Assembly: GCF_016718685.1 (NCBI RefSeq)
Contig: NZ_JADKCX010000155.1
Span: forward strand, 1-64,000
Length of the DNA: 64,000 bases
Direction: 5' to 3'
DNA from: Haliscomenobacter sp.
GTDB lineage: Bacteria > Bacteroidota > Bacteroidia > Chitinophagales > Saprospiraceae
Under the pieces are notes generated by a model. It saw only the letters and a list, made by a program, of their open reading frames with translations, searched no databases and was not told the origin of the DNA. The translations under genes and the position numbers were made by a program. Of this stretch, positions 36,781 to 44,451 are shown piece by piece; the stretch's first letter is position 1, and every line of letters starts with the position of its first letter.

Positions 36781-36876
36781 GTTTTATGTTTGAAGGTCTT
36801 AGGTTTTAGGTTGCACACAATCTTACACAAGAAAAAGTTTCTGAAACCGTCTCGACTAAACTCTTAAAACCTAAAC
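36781..36876 (-). repeat. weak intergenic inverted repeat, GGTTTTAGG type
   Basis: GTCTTAGGTTTTAGGTT on the left and CTCTTAAAACCTAAAC on the right, about 55 bases apart, in the moxR/DUF58 gap. Short words with limited pairing; it has the same layout as the stronger hairpins. Confidence 0.5.
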
Positions 36877-36877
36877 T

Positions 36878-37876
36878 TTACGGTACTTCAACAGTATTCA
36901 AAATCTTATTCACGATGTCCTCTTGCGTGGTATTCTCCGCTTCTGCTTCGTACGTGAGGCCCATGCGGTGGCGCAGCACATCCATACAGATGTTGCGTAC
37001 GTCTTCGGGGATCACGTAACCACGGCGCTTGAGGAAGGCGTAGGCTTTGGCGGCCAATGCCAGGTTGATGCTGGCCCGTGGTGATGCACCGTAGCTGATC
37101 AGGGGCTGCAAATTGCGCAGGCCATATTCAGCCGGATTTCTGGTGGCAAAAACGATATCGAGGATGTAACGCTCGATTTTTTCGTCCATATACACATTGC
37201 GGACGGATTTTCGGGCGCGGAGGATTTCTTCCGGTGAGACTACGGGTTGGATGAGTTGACCAAAGGTTTCATCGTTGAGGTTGCGGCGCATGATTTCGCG
37301 TTCTTCCTCTTTGCTGGGGTAACCAATTTTTACTTTGAGCATAAACCGGTCTACCTGGGCTTCGGGAAGTGGATAGGTGCCTTCCTGCTCAATGGGGTTT
37401 TGGGTGGCCAACACCAAAAAAGGTTCTCCCAGTTTGAAAGTATCGGTACCAATGGTCACTTGGCGCTCTTGCATCGCTTCGAGCAGGGCACTTTGTACTT
37501 TGGCCGGGGCGCGGTTGATTTCGTCGGCGAGGATGAAGTTGGCAAAAATGGGTCCTTTGCGGACGGTGAATTCGTTTTGCGCCGGATTGTAAATCATGGT
37601 GCCGATGATGTCGGCGGGCAAAAGATCGGGGGTGAACTGGATGCGGCTAAAGCGGGCATCAATGGCTTGTGAAAGGGTCTTGATGGCCAGCGTTTTGGCC
37701 AAGCCAGGCAAGCCTTCCAAAAGGACGTGTCCTCTACTGAGCAAACCCAGCATCAGGCGTTCAATCATGCGCTCCTGCCCAACGATCACTTTGGCCGTTT
37801 CTGCATGTAATTTTTCTACAAAGGCGCTGTCGATGTAGATCTGTTGGTTTAGCGCTTCAATATCCACGTGGTGCAT
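36878..37876 (-). CDS. MoxR-family AAA ATPase
   Basis: 332 residues. Walker A GLPGLAKT in LLEGLPGLAKTLAIKTL, Walker B FILADEINRAPAKVQSALLE, sensor-1 FLVLATQNPIEQEGTYPLPE, and the C-terminal lid with YGASPRASINLALAAKAYAF. MoxR ATPases act as chaperones that activate metal-dependent partners, here the VWA proteins encoded downstream. First gene of the operon. It lacks a signal peptide and is cytoplasmic. Confidence 0.95.
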   Translation of the reverse strand: MHHVDIEALNQQIYIDSAFVEKLHAETAKVIVGQERMIERLMLGLLSRGHVLLEGLPGLAKTLAIKTLSQAIDARFSRIQFTPDLLPADIIGTMIYNPAQNEFTVRKGPIFANFILADEINRAPAKVQSALLEAMQERQVTIGTDTFKLGEPFLVLATQNPIEQEGTYPLPEAQVDRFMLKVKIGYPSKEEEREIMRRNLNDETFGQLIQPVVSPEEILRARKSVRNVYMDEKIERYILDIVFATRNPAEYGLRNLQPLISYGASPRASINLALAAKAYAFLKRRGYVIPEDVRNICMDVLRHRMGLTYEAEAENTTQEDIVNKILNTVEVP

Positions 37877-38020
37877 CAGTCGGATGGCTTTTGTTCAAAG
37901 CTGCAAAATTGGTGAAAAATATTGAAATGAGGATGAAATTTGTTCCTTGAAAGTTGAAGTGGGCGAGGAAAAATGGATGGCGCTATTAATAATCTTTTCT
38001 AAGCCTTAAAAAAAATAAAC

Positions 38021-39214
38021 TCATGTTGAGTGGATGATCAAATGGCTCTGGCATTCCTGCACCCCTCCCGCATGATCCGCATACGACAAAAACAAATGCC
38101 TCGGCTTCATTTTCAAATGAGACAATAAAGCCTCCGGTGCATCAAAGGCCTGTATTTGTCCATCAATACTCGCCTCCAGCGGCCCATTCAATTGGTCCAG
38201 ACAGGTAATCACCAGGTTTTTGGGGGCGCTGCCCGCAAAGTTACGGTCGCTGTCCAGTGCGTAGTTCAACAGGTCGACATCAAGTGGCGCCACCCGTTGA
38301 TGGCCTTGCCATTCGTTGTACACGTTGGTTTCGCGGGGATTGGGGGTGTAATCCAACTTAAGGCCTTCATTCGATAAAAAACCGATGCCGTGGCGGGTTT
38401 GGTAAGCCCGCGTGATGTAATACAGTTCAGGCAGGGGCAAGCGATAGGTGCCGACCAACTCCATGGCGTTGCGTGAGGTGGTGTAAGCCCGGGTGACGTT
38501 GGGGAAAAAGCCAAAATCGCGATCCAGCAAAATGCCCTGGCTGCCTTCAAAAATCAGGGCATCGTACCCCAATTGGTAAATGCGTTTTTCCAAAAAAACC
38601 TTTTCTTCTACCACTTCAATCAGCGGCAAAACTTGGGCAACGGCGGATTTGAACGCAGCCACCAGTTCTTGCAGATCGACCATCAACATGGGGTTGTGCA
38701 CCTTGCGGCGGTAGTATTCGCCGATGGCCATGAGTTTTTGTTCCAACACGCTGGGGTAAAAAAGATCCTGCACGTACAAGCGGTAGGGAGTGGTTTCGTT
38801 GCGTTCCATCGTTGCGCCAAAGCCCATGCCACAACTGCCGTGGGCATTGATTTTTTCAGAGGCGCGGTTGTGGAAGACGTCGTAAGGGGTGGTGACCTGA
38901 GCCAGGGCATCGACAAAAACCGCAGGGGCAGGGGCTAGTCCATCACCTACGAATGCCCGATGTTCATTCAAAAAATTCTCCGGTGCAAAGGCACAATACC
39001 GGCTCCAATACGTGGCCGCCCCGGCCATACTTCCGGCACCAATGCTGGAAAACACGTGCCGTGTGCCCTTTGCATCCACCACCGTATGACCCGCCTGGTG
39101 CCCGCCCGAAAACCGGATCACCAGTGGCAGATTGGCTTGCCGACAAAGAAAATCGGTAGTCAACCCTTTTCCTTCGTCGCCGTAACCAAGACCGAGTACA
39201 ATCTGTGTTTTCAT
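38021..39214 (-). CDS. divergent adenylosuccinate synthetase-like protein
   Basis: PurA-fold enzyme of 397 residues. The start at 39214 gives MKTQIVLGLGYGDEGKGLTT; the frame upstream runs through the inverted repeat. The GDEGKG loop with the catalytic Asp, and the second motif GGHQAGHTVV with the catalytic His, are present. LIFEGSQGILLDRDFGFFPN and VTRAYTTSRNA follow. Differences from housekeeping PurA are large: the ARxQGG motif reads IRFSGG, and the C-terminal STTG/RGW region is changed. It is therefore probably a paralog with another substrate. Ligation of an amino acid to an IMP-like nucleotide is inference only. Next to a VWA/J-domain gene pair. Confidence 0.8.
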   Translation of the reverse strand: MKTQIVLGLGYGDEGKGLTTDFLCRQANLPLVIRFSGGHQAGHTVVDAKGTRHVFSSIGAGSMAGAATYWSRYCAFAPENFLNEHRAFVGDGLAPAPAVFVDALAQVTTPYDVFHNRASEKINAHGSCGMGFGATMERNETTPYRLYVQDLFYPSVLEQKLMAIGEYYRRKVHNPMLMVDLQELVAAFKSAVAQVLPLIEVVEEKVFLEKRIYQLGYDALIFEGSQGILLDRDFGFFPNVTRAYTTSRNAMELVGTYRLPLPELYYITRAYQTRHGIGFLSNEGLKLDYTPNPRETNVYNEWQGHQRVAPLDVDLLNYALDSDRNFAGSAPKNLVITCLDQLNGPLEASIDGQIQAFDAPEALLSHLKMKPRHLFLSYADHAGGVQECQSHLIIHST

Positions 39215-39235
39215 TGATTGAATACATTTTGATAA

Positions 39236-39390
39236 AATGACGAATAAAGAATGACGAGTGACGAATTGTCTGCAATGTTGGACATTTAACTGAATTCGAT
39301 ATTTTTGAATCCAGGTTATGTCTAAAGTTTTGGATAATCGTTGATGGCAACGCACCAAAATCGTCACTCGTCATTCTTATATTCGTCATT
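39236..39390 (-). repeat. 29-base inverted repeat, TGACGAAT type
   Basis: Left arm 39236-39264 and right arm 39361-39390 are complementary, with one inserted base, over 29 positions; the loop is about 96 bases. Words are AATGACGAATAAAG and AATGACGAGTGACGA. It lies between the VWA gene and the PurA-like gene; in their direction of transcription the purine-rich arm is first. Confidence 0.85.
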
Positions 39391-39396
39391 CCTGAA

Positions 39397-40311
39397 TTAG
39401 AGTCTCACTACCCCACTATCACCGCTCACCTTCAGCACACCAGTATGCACCTTCATCAGGGCGTTCTTGACTGAATTGGCCGTGGCAGTATCAAATTCAG
39501 CGGCAACTTTGTCCAGATTGGCACCGTTGATCACCGCAACCGTAGAAGCAATCAATTCGGCTACTGCCATGTGGTTGTCCAGGATCAGGGCGCGTTCACC
39601 CAGGAGTTTTTTCCAATAGCCAATGATGTCGGGGTTGTCTTTGTAGCCCGTTTCATTGATGTGGATGTGGAAAACGTGGTACATGCGTTGTGCCTGCGCC
39701 AATACCTGAGCGTCCGTAATCGGATCGGTTTGGGCGTAGCCCATCAAGTCCTTGAGGCGATCAGCGGCTACGGAGTCCCAGCTTTTTTCATCACCGATGG
39801 TGAATAAAAACCCTTTGTGGCCTCTTTTTTCAAAACAATCGATGCTGGTGTGGCGGCCAGCAACCAGCCAGGCCAAGAGGTAAGATTCCATGTTTTGGCC
39901 GCCGCCGCCGCCTTCGATGTACACTTTGGAGAGGCACTCGTTCAACTCATCGGTACCAGATTCAAACTGACCCATTTGTAGCGGGGCGCGGTCGGTATGG
40001 TGGTCACCAATGGCCGAAAACATCACCTGTGGGTCTTCTACGCCGTGCGCCAACAAGGTGTCCATCAGCGAACCCAGTTTGTGGCGAATCAGCATTTCCG
40101 GGATTTGGCCCATTGAGCCCGTCACGTCCAAAAATACGGCAATGGCCAGAGCGTTGGGGTGAGCGTCGGAATCGCGGCTTTCGCGAAATACGAGGCCTTT
40201 GGGATCCATGGCAGCATTCATGCCGCTGCTGAAGATTTGGTCGGCAGATTTGCCGGAGTAACTTGATTTTAGATGCGAATACGCATCGCTAGACCATGAA
40301 GTGTAGCCCAT
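39397..40311 (-). CDS. VWA domain protein, cytoplasmic
   Basis: 304 residues without signal or membrane segments. MIDAS motif DVTGS in AIAVFLDVTGSMGQIPEMLI; then DPQVMFSAIGDHHTDRAPLQ, MGQFESGTDELNECLSKVYI, a GGGGGQNMESY stretch and HKGFLFTIGDEKSWDS. The N-terminal MGYTSWSSDAYSHLKSSYSG is typical of a family I recognise only as VWA-containing. It lies 27 bases after the J-domain/kinase-like gene, so the two are almost certainly co-transcribed. VWA-kinase pairs are known in signalling cassettes such as TerY-associated ones; here the role is open. Confidence 0.85.
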   Translation of the reverse strand: MGYTSWSSDAYSHLKSSYSGKSADQIFSSGMNAAMDPKGLVFRESRDSDAHPNALAIAVFLDVTGSMGQIPEMLIRHKLGSLMDTLLAHGVEDPQVMFSAIGDHHTDRAPLQMGQFESGTDELNECLSKVYIEGGGGGQNMESYLLAWLVAGRHTSIDCFEKRGHKGFLFTIGDEKSWDSVAADRLKDLMGYAQTDPITDAQVLAQAQRMYHVFHIHINETGYKDNPDIIGYWKKLLGERALILDNHMAVAELIASTVAVINGANLDKVAAEFDTATANSVKNALMKVHTGVLKVSGDSGVVRL

Positions 40312-40338
40312 GTTGTATGTTTTTTGAGGATTATAGAA

Positions 40339-41211
40339 TTATAGATTTAAGGGTAAAAATTTCTTCGGAAATTGCTTGTCCAGCAACTTGCGGTACTTGT
40401 CGTAGCAATCAAATGCGTCGGGGTGTGCGGTAAGCAGGAAGTCGATGAATGCTTTGTTGTGCGTCAGTTTCAGTTTCATGCCCAAACCGGATGGGTCACC
40501 CAGAATTGCAGCAGTGGTACGTTTGCAAAGCTCCATGTCGATAAGGGGTTCGGCAATTTTTTTTGCAAAAAGAGCATCAGGGTACCAGTTCTTGTATTTG
40601 GCGGAGATCGTTTTGACCATCCCTTCGCGGGGCGTGAGGTGATAAAACGAAGTCAGAATAATGCCGTGGGTTTCGGGTACGACAAACACACTTTCGGGGT
40701 TGATGCCACAGTGCGTCCAACCTTCCTGCGCCAGCCAGGATGTAACTTCTAACAAACGCGACAAAATCCAGTTGGCGTGGCCTTGTTGCAGGATGAGTCC
40801 GGCCAAGGGAGCTGCCCGGTGGCGAAGATTCAAGGTAAGCACCTCCGCATCCAGGGACATCGATTCCGGCAGGTAGCGTTTAAAGTGTTGCGCAGCCGGG
40901 CTGTTCAAGCTCATCAGGTAACCGTAATTGCGGTAGGATTGTAGCAGCAGTTTAGGGTCACCCACAAAGGTGATCGTCAGGTTTTGGGCACGTACCGCTC
41001 CGGCGTCATCGGTAAAACGGTAGCCCTTTTCCCAACCTTCCTTCAAGGCATTCAAGCGGGCAAAAGCATCGGCGGCACCGAGGATTTTGCACACGTCGGG
41101 GTGGAGTACTCTGGCGATGTCACCGTAGTGTTTTCGCCAGTCCGTCAAGTCCAACACATCCCCCAGGTGGGTAGCGTTGTTGATTTTGTTGATGAGTTCT
41201 TGCGGAGCCAT
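40339..41211 (-). CDS. J-domain protein with kinase-like C-terminal region
   Basis: 290 residues. N-terminal HPD-containing J-like segment: WRKHYGDIARVLHPDVCKIL, then AADAFARLNALKEGWEKGY, so a helix II-HPD-helix III arrangement. The rest resembles a degenerate protein kinase: after LLEVTSWLAQEGWTHCGINP the sequence continues ESVFVVPETHGIIL, reminiscent of the HGDIxPxNI catalytic loop and following beta strands, but the catalytic Asp is Gly and there is no DFG. Probably a pseudokinase or a binding domain. It precedes the VWA gene and is likely its partner; a chaperone-type adaptor is inference. Confidence 0.65.
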   Translation of the reverse strand: MAPQELINKINNATHLGDVLDLTDWRKHYGDIARVLHPDVCKILGAADAFARLNALKEGWEKGYRFTDDAGAVRAQNLTITFVGDPKLLLQSYRNYGYLMSLNSPAAQHFKRYLPESMSLDAEVLTLNLRHRAAPLAGLILQQGHANWILSRLLEVTSWLAQEGWTHCGINPESVFVVPETHGIILTSFYHLTPREGMVKTISAKYKNWYPDALFAKKIAEPLIDMELCKRTTAAILGDPSGLGMKLKLTHNKAFIDFLLTAHPDAFDCYDKYRKLLDKQFPKKFLPLNL

Positions 41212-41374
41212 ATACTTAGTTTTGATTCTAAACTAACCTTCAATGATTCAAATATACAAATACTTAGTTTAAAAAGCAAACTAAGCTTCATTTTATTCGA
41301 TAAAAAAAAGGCTGGTCTAGAGAAAAGTGCGTATTTCTCCGATGAATACTCCACGCGGGATGAGCGGGTGATCT

Positions 41375-41434
41375 TTTTCGCTTTTAGTTTTTCGCTATTC
41401 GCTTTTCACTTTTAGTTTTTCACTTTTCACTTTC
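41375..41434 (-). repeat. single arm of GTGAATAGCGAAAA word repeat
   Basis: Direct repeats of CTTTTCACTTTTAGTTTTTC and CGCTATTCGCTTTTCAC. No clear opposing arm is nearby. The right part codes the last residues of the DUF1990 protein, so the repeat overlaps a reading frame. Confidence 0.65.
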
Positions 41435-41989
41435 TCCTCCATGGCGGCCAAAGAATCCCGTCTAAACTTCCGTTGATAAGCCCTGGCGAAAGGATATCCC
41501 AACCAAACATACCAACGATTGGGGCGCGAAAAGGCCTGGATAGAGTACCACCACACTGCCATCGTCTCGTAATTCCACCATAAAAATCTCTTCTCCTTTT
41601 TCAATGTGTGCTGGCAAAGTGCCGTATGCAAAACCGAAGCGTGCAGGCTCGTCAATCAGGTACACAATGCGCGAACTGTTGCGCCACCACCATAAGCCAA
41701 ACAAACGAAATAAGACCAGGACTTCTTTTCCGGCTTCCAGGGGGGCATCGTGGGGGTAAATCTGCGTCCAGTTGGGAGGAAACATCGCCCACTGGCGCAA
41801 AGCGCGGGCAGCGGCTTCAAAAACGGGGTCGCCAAAGCCGAGCAGGGTGGACTCGCGGTCGTGGTTGTATCCAAGCGGGAATTCTTGAGCCGAAGCACCC
41901 ACTTCAGGATAAGCAAATGGGCTGGATTCTTGGCTTTTCCAATGATTTTTTAGTGCAGATTCAGTCGGGAGTGTAAATGAGGGATTCAT
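41395..41989 (-). CDS. DUF1990 family protein (one frameshift)
   Basis: About 197 residues. N-terminus MNPSFTLPTESALKNHWKSQ; family motifs NHDRESTLLGFGDPVFEAAA, MFPPNWTQIYPHDAPLEAGK, LGLWWWRNSSRIVYLIDEP-like LFGLWWWRNSSRIVYLIDEP and RFGFAYGTLPAHIEKGEE. A small indel near 41555 leads to the other frame, WYSIQAFSRPNRWYVWLGYP, the expected end of the domain. The final EKVKSEKLKVKSE is encoded by the intergenic word repeat. Function of DUF1990 is unknown. Confidence 0.82.
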
Positions 41990-42101
41990 TCTTTCAAAAT
42001 TTATTGAAAACTATGAAAACAAAACGCCACGTATCTCTCCCTTGTTTTGTAAACAATCAATAAAGATTGCTCACCCGCCTACGGCGAGTTCGAATTTTTT
42101 A

Positions 42102-42179
42102 ATTTTCTCCGCAGATCTCGCAGATCAACGTAGATTTTTCAAAACGGATATTATCTGCGTTGATCTGCGGGAGAAAAAA
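42102..42179 (-). repeat. inverted repeat, GATCTGCG type (aminotransferase/DUF1990 gap)
   Basis: CTCCGCAGATCTCGCAGATC then AACGTAGAT on the left; ATCTGCGTTGATCTGCGGGA on the right. Each arm carries the word GATCTGCG in tandem. The pyrimidine-rich arm comes first when read in the direction of the flanking minus-strand genes. Confidence 0.8.
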
Positions 42180-43361
42180 TCAAAGCTTATCCAAAGCTTC
42201 CAAAATCACTCCGCAAGCTTGCTTAATTTCCGCTTCAGTGATGATCAGCGGCGGGGCAATCCGTACCGATTCTGTATTGAACAAAAACCAATCGCTGATC
42301 AGTCCTTGGGCCAAACAATACTGAATGACCTTCATGACGGCGTCAAAAGACCCCAAATCCATCGCCATCAACAGGCCGGCACTGCGCACTTCGCGAATTT
42401 TGGGGTGTTGCAACAATTGATGAAACAAAGCTTCTTTAGCCTTCACTTCGGCGATGTAAGACGTATCCAACAAGGTTTGTAAATTCGCCAACGCGGCCGC
42501 ACAACACACCGGATGCCCGCCAAAAGTAGTGATGTGCCCCAGGATGGGATTTTCCGACAACACCTGCATGATGGCTTTGGAGGACACAAAGGCCCCAATC
42601 GGCATGCCACCGCCCATTGCTTTGGCCAAAAGCAGCACATCGGGCACGATGCCGTATTGTACAAAAGCAAACAGGCTGCCCGTACGCCCAAAACCCACCT
42701 GAATCTCATCCAAAATCAACAAAGCGCCGACTTCGGTGCAGCGTTCGCGGAGCTTTTTGAGGTAGTCATTCACTGGCGGACGCACGCCCCATTCCGCCTG
42801 AACCGTTTCGACAATAACCGCAGCGGTATTTTCGGTGATTTCCTGTAAACACCAGGTGCAGTTGAATTCAATGTGTCGGATACCGGGCAGGAGCGGGTGG
42901 TAAGCCTGGGTAAATTCTTTGGGCCACATCAAGCTCGCGGCACCTTGGGTACTGCCGTGGTAAGCCCGTTTGCAGGCCACAATTTCGGCACGGCCAGTGT
43001 AGCGTTTGGCGAGCTTCATGGCTCCTTCGGTGGCCTCAGTGCCCGAATTGACAAAATAGACCGACTCCAGTGGATCGGGTAAATTATCGGCCAGGAGTTT
43101 GGCGAGTTGCACCTGGGGATCAAGCACGTATTCGCCGTAAACCAGGGTGTGCAAATACCGATCCACCTGTGCCTGAATAGCGGCTAATACCCGAGGATGC
43201 CGATGCCCCAGATTGCTGACGCTGATGCCCGCAATCAGGTCGAGGTAAGCTTTGCCCGCAGGATCGTACAGGTACATGCCTTCGGCCCGTTCAATTTCCA
43301 ACATCAAGGGGCTGGGGCTGGTGGGGGCAAGGTGTTGGAGGAAAAGTTGTCGTGGGTTCAT
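42180..43361 (-). CDS. class III aminotransferase (PLP)
   Basis: 393 residues, acetylornithine/4-aminobutyrate aminotransferase family. VYFVNSGTEATEGAMKLAKR is the cofactor-phosphate motif, LLILDEIQVGFGRTGSLFAF the aspartate motif, and LLLAKAMGGGMPIGAFVSS carries the PLP lysine. TTFGGHPVCCAAALANLQ follows. The exact substrate cannot be set by eye: the family includes ornithine, lysine, diaminobutyrate and taurine-type enzymes. Intact. Confidence 0.9.
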   Translation of the reverse strand: MNPRQLFLQHLAPTSPSPLMLEIERAEGMYLYDPAGKAYLDLIAGISVSNLGHRHPRVLAAIQAQVDRYLHTLVYGEYVLDPQVQLAKLLADNLPDPLESVYFVNSGTEATEGAMKLAKRYTGRAEIVACKRAYHGSTQGAASLMWPKEFTQAYHPLLPGIRHIEFNCTWCLQEITENTAAVIVETVQAEWGVRPPVNDYLKKLRERCTEVGALLILDEIQVGFGRTGSLFAFVQYGIVPDVLLLAKAMGGGMPIGAFVSSKAIMQVLSENPILGHITTFGGHPVCCAAALANLQTLLDTSYIAEVKAKEALFHQLLQHPKIREVRSAGLLMAMDLGSFDAVMKVIQYCLAQGLISDWFLFNTESVRIAPPLIITEAEIKQACGVILEALDKL

Positions 43362-43364
43362 GTG

Positions 43365-43431
43365 GGGAGGGTTTGTGGGTTCGAAGGTTCAGGGGTTCCA
43401 GAGTTCGGGGGTTGGGGGGTTTGGGGGTTCT
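43365..43431. repeat. single G-rich arm of GGTTCGAG word repeat
   Basis: GAGGGTTTGTGGGTTCGAAG, GTTCAGGGGTTCCAGAGTTC, GGGGGTTGGGGGGTTTGGGG: the G-rich arm of the rpsB/tsf-type repeat without its C-rich partner. It lies just before the aminotransferase start. Confidence 0.7.
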
Positions 43432-43543
43432 GTATGCGCTACAGGTCCAGAATTAAACTTGATATGTGCCTTGAGCGTGACAAAATTCTCAAAAAAGTTA
43501 CTTGGAAACCCCAACTCTGCCAATTATTTTGTCGTATCGTAAA

Positions 43544-43610
43544 ATGAGCTGTCAGCAATCAGCTATGAGCTGTCAGCAATGGAGCTCATAGCTGATTGCT
43601 GACAGCTCAT
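43544..43610. repeat. perfect 28-base inverted repeat
   Basis: Arms 43544-43571 and 43583-43610 are exactly complementary over 28 bases (ATGAGCTGTCAGCAATCAGC, then TATGAGCT), with an 11-base loop GTCAGCAATGG that repeats part of the arm word. It lies in the divergent gap between the aminotransferase and the lysozyme, 120 bases before the latter. The strongest hairpin in the window. Confidence 0.92.
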
Positions 43611-43729
43611 TTGTTACCAAAAAATTAAAGCTCGAAAATGCTTTGCAAAAACAAAATTATTTCTGTATCATTGAACGCGAACCCAATAAAAGCAAGATTT
43701 GTGTATGCGTTTGTTAAGATGTTAGTCCC

Positions 43730-44434
43730 ATGAAACAAGCAATGTTACTGGTGTGCATTTTGATTTCCACTCTACTTTTCTACCTCAAAGGACCCTCGTC
43801 CTGGTCGGGAGAGTACGCCATTCGTGGCATCGATGTATCTCACTATCAATCAGCTATCGATTGGAGTAAGGTTGCCAGTCAACAATTGGACTTTGTTTTT
43901 GTAAAAGCTACCGAAGGCGTTACCCTCAACGATAAATTGTTTTGTGACAACTGGGAAGCCATCAAAACAGAAGGGCTGCGCCGGGGCGCCTACCATTTTT
44001 ACCGGGCCAATGTATCCCCCGAACAACAAGCTTTGAACTTTATCCGCAACGTCAAAATGGAAGCGGGCGATTTGCCGCCGGTGCTTGACGTAGAAACGCT
44101 GGATGGCGCGGGCAAAATTCAGCTATTGGCCGGAATGTATACCTGGTTGTACATGGTCGAAATCGCTTACGGCGTCAAACCCGTCATTTATACCAATCAA
44201 AAATTCTACAACACCTACCTTTCCGGGCAGTTTGCTGACTATCCCTTGTGGATAGCGCGTTACCATGGCACGCGGCAACCCCGCCTGGCCGATGGCCGGG
44301 AATGGAAGTTTTGGCAACGCCGCGATACGGGCAAACTCGCCGGCATCGAAGGCGCAGTAGACATGAATGTTTTCCAGGGTACTAAAAAAGAGTTGGAGGC
44401 CATGTGTATGCCGGATTTGATGAGCCGGCCTTAG
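43730..44434 (+). CDS. GH25 lysozyme-like glycosidase
   Basis: Muramidase of glycoside hydrolase family 25, cleaving peptidoglycan. An N-terminal hydrophobic segment (AMLLVCILISTLLFYLKG) is a signal or anchor. The catalytic region has RGIDVSHYQSAIDWSKV, FVFVKATEGVTLND, GAYHFYRANVSPEQQALNF, and the acidic pair in PPVLDVETLDG (DxE). KPVIYTNQKFYNTYL and LWIARYHGT complete the barrel. 234 residues, intact. Probably acts in the periplasm on wall turnover or on competitors. Confidence 0.93.
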   Translation: MKQAMLLVCILISTLLFYLKGPSSWSGEYAIRGIDVSHYQSAIDWSKVASQQLDFVFVKATEGVTLNDKLFCDNWEAIKTEGLRRGAYHFYRANVSPEQQALNFIRNVKMEAGDLPPVLDVETLDGAGKIQLLAGMYTWLYMVEIAYGVKPVIYTNQKFYNTYLSGQFADYPLWIARYHGTRQPRLADGREWKFWQRRDTGKLAGIEGAVDMNVFQGTKKELEAMCMPDLMSRP

Positions 44435-44451
44435 TCTTCTAATTCCCTTAC

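Noticed and set aside
38021..39214. Phage-type PurZ (diaminopurine synthesis)
   Set aside because: The catalytic Asp of GDEGKG is retained, whereas PurZ has lost it, and no phage genes are around.
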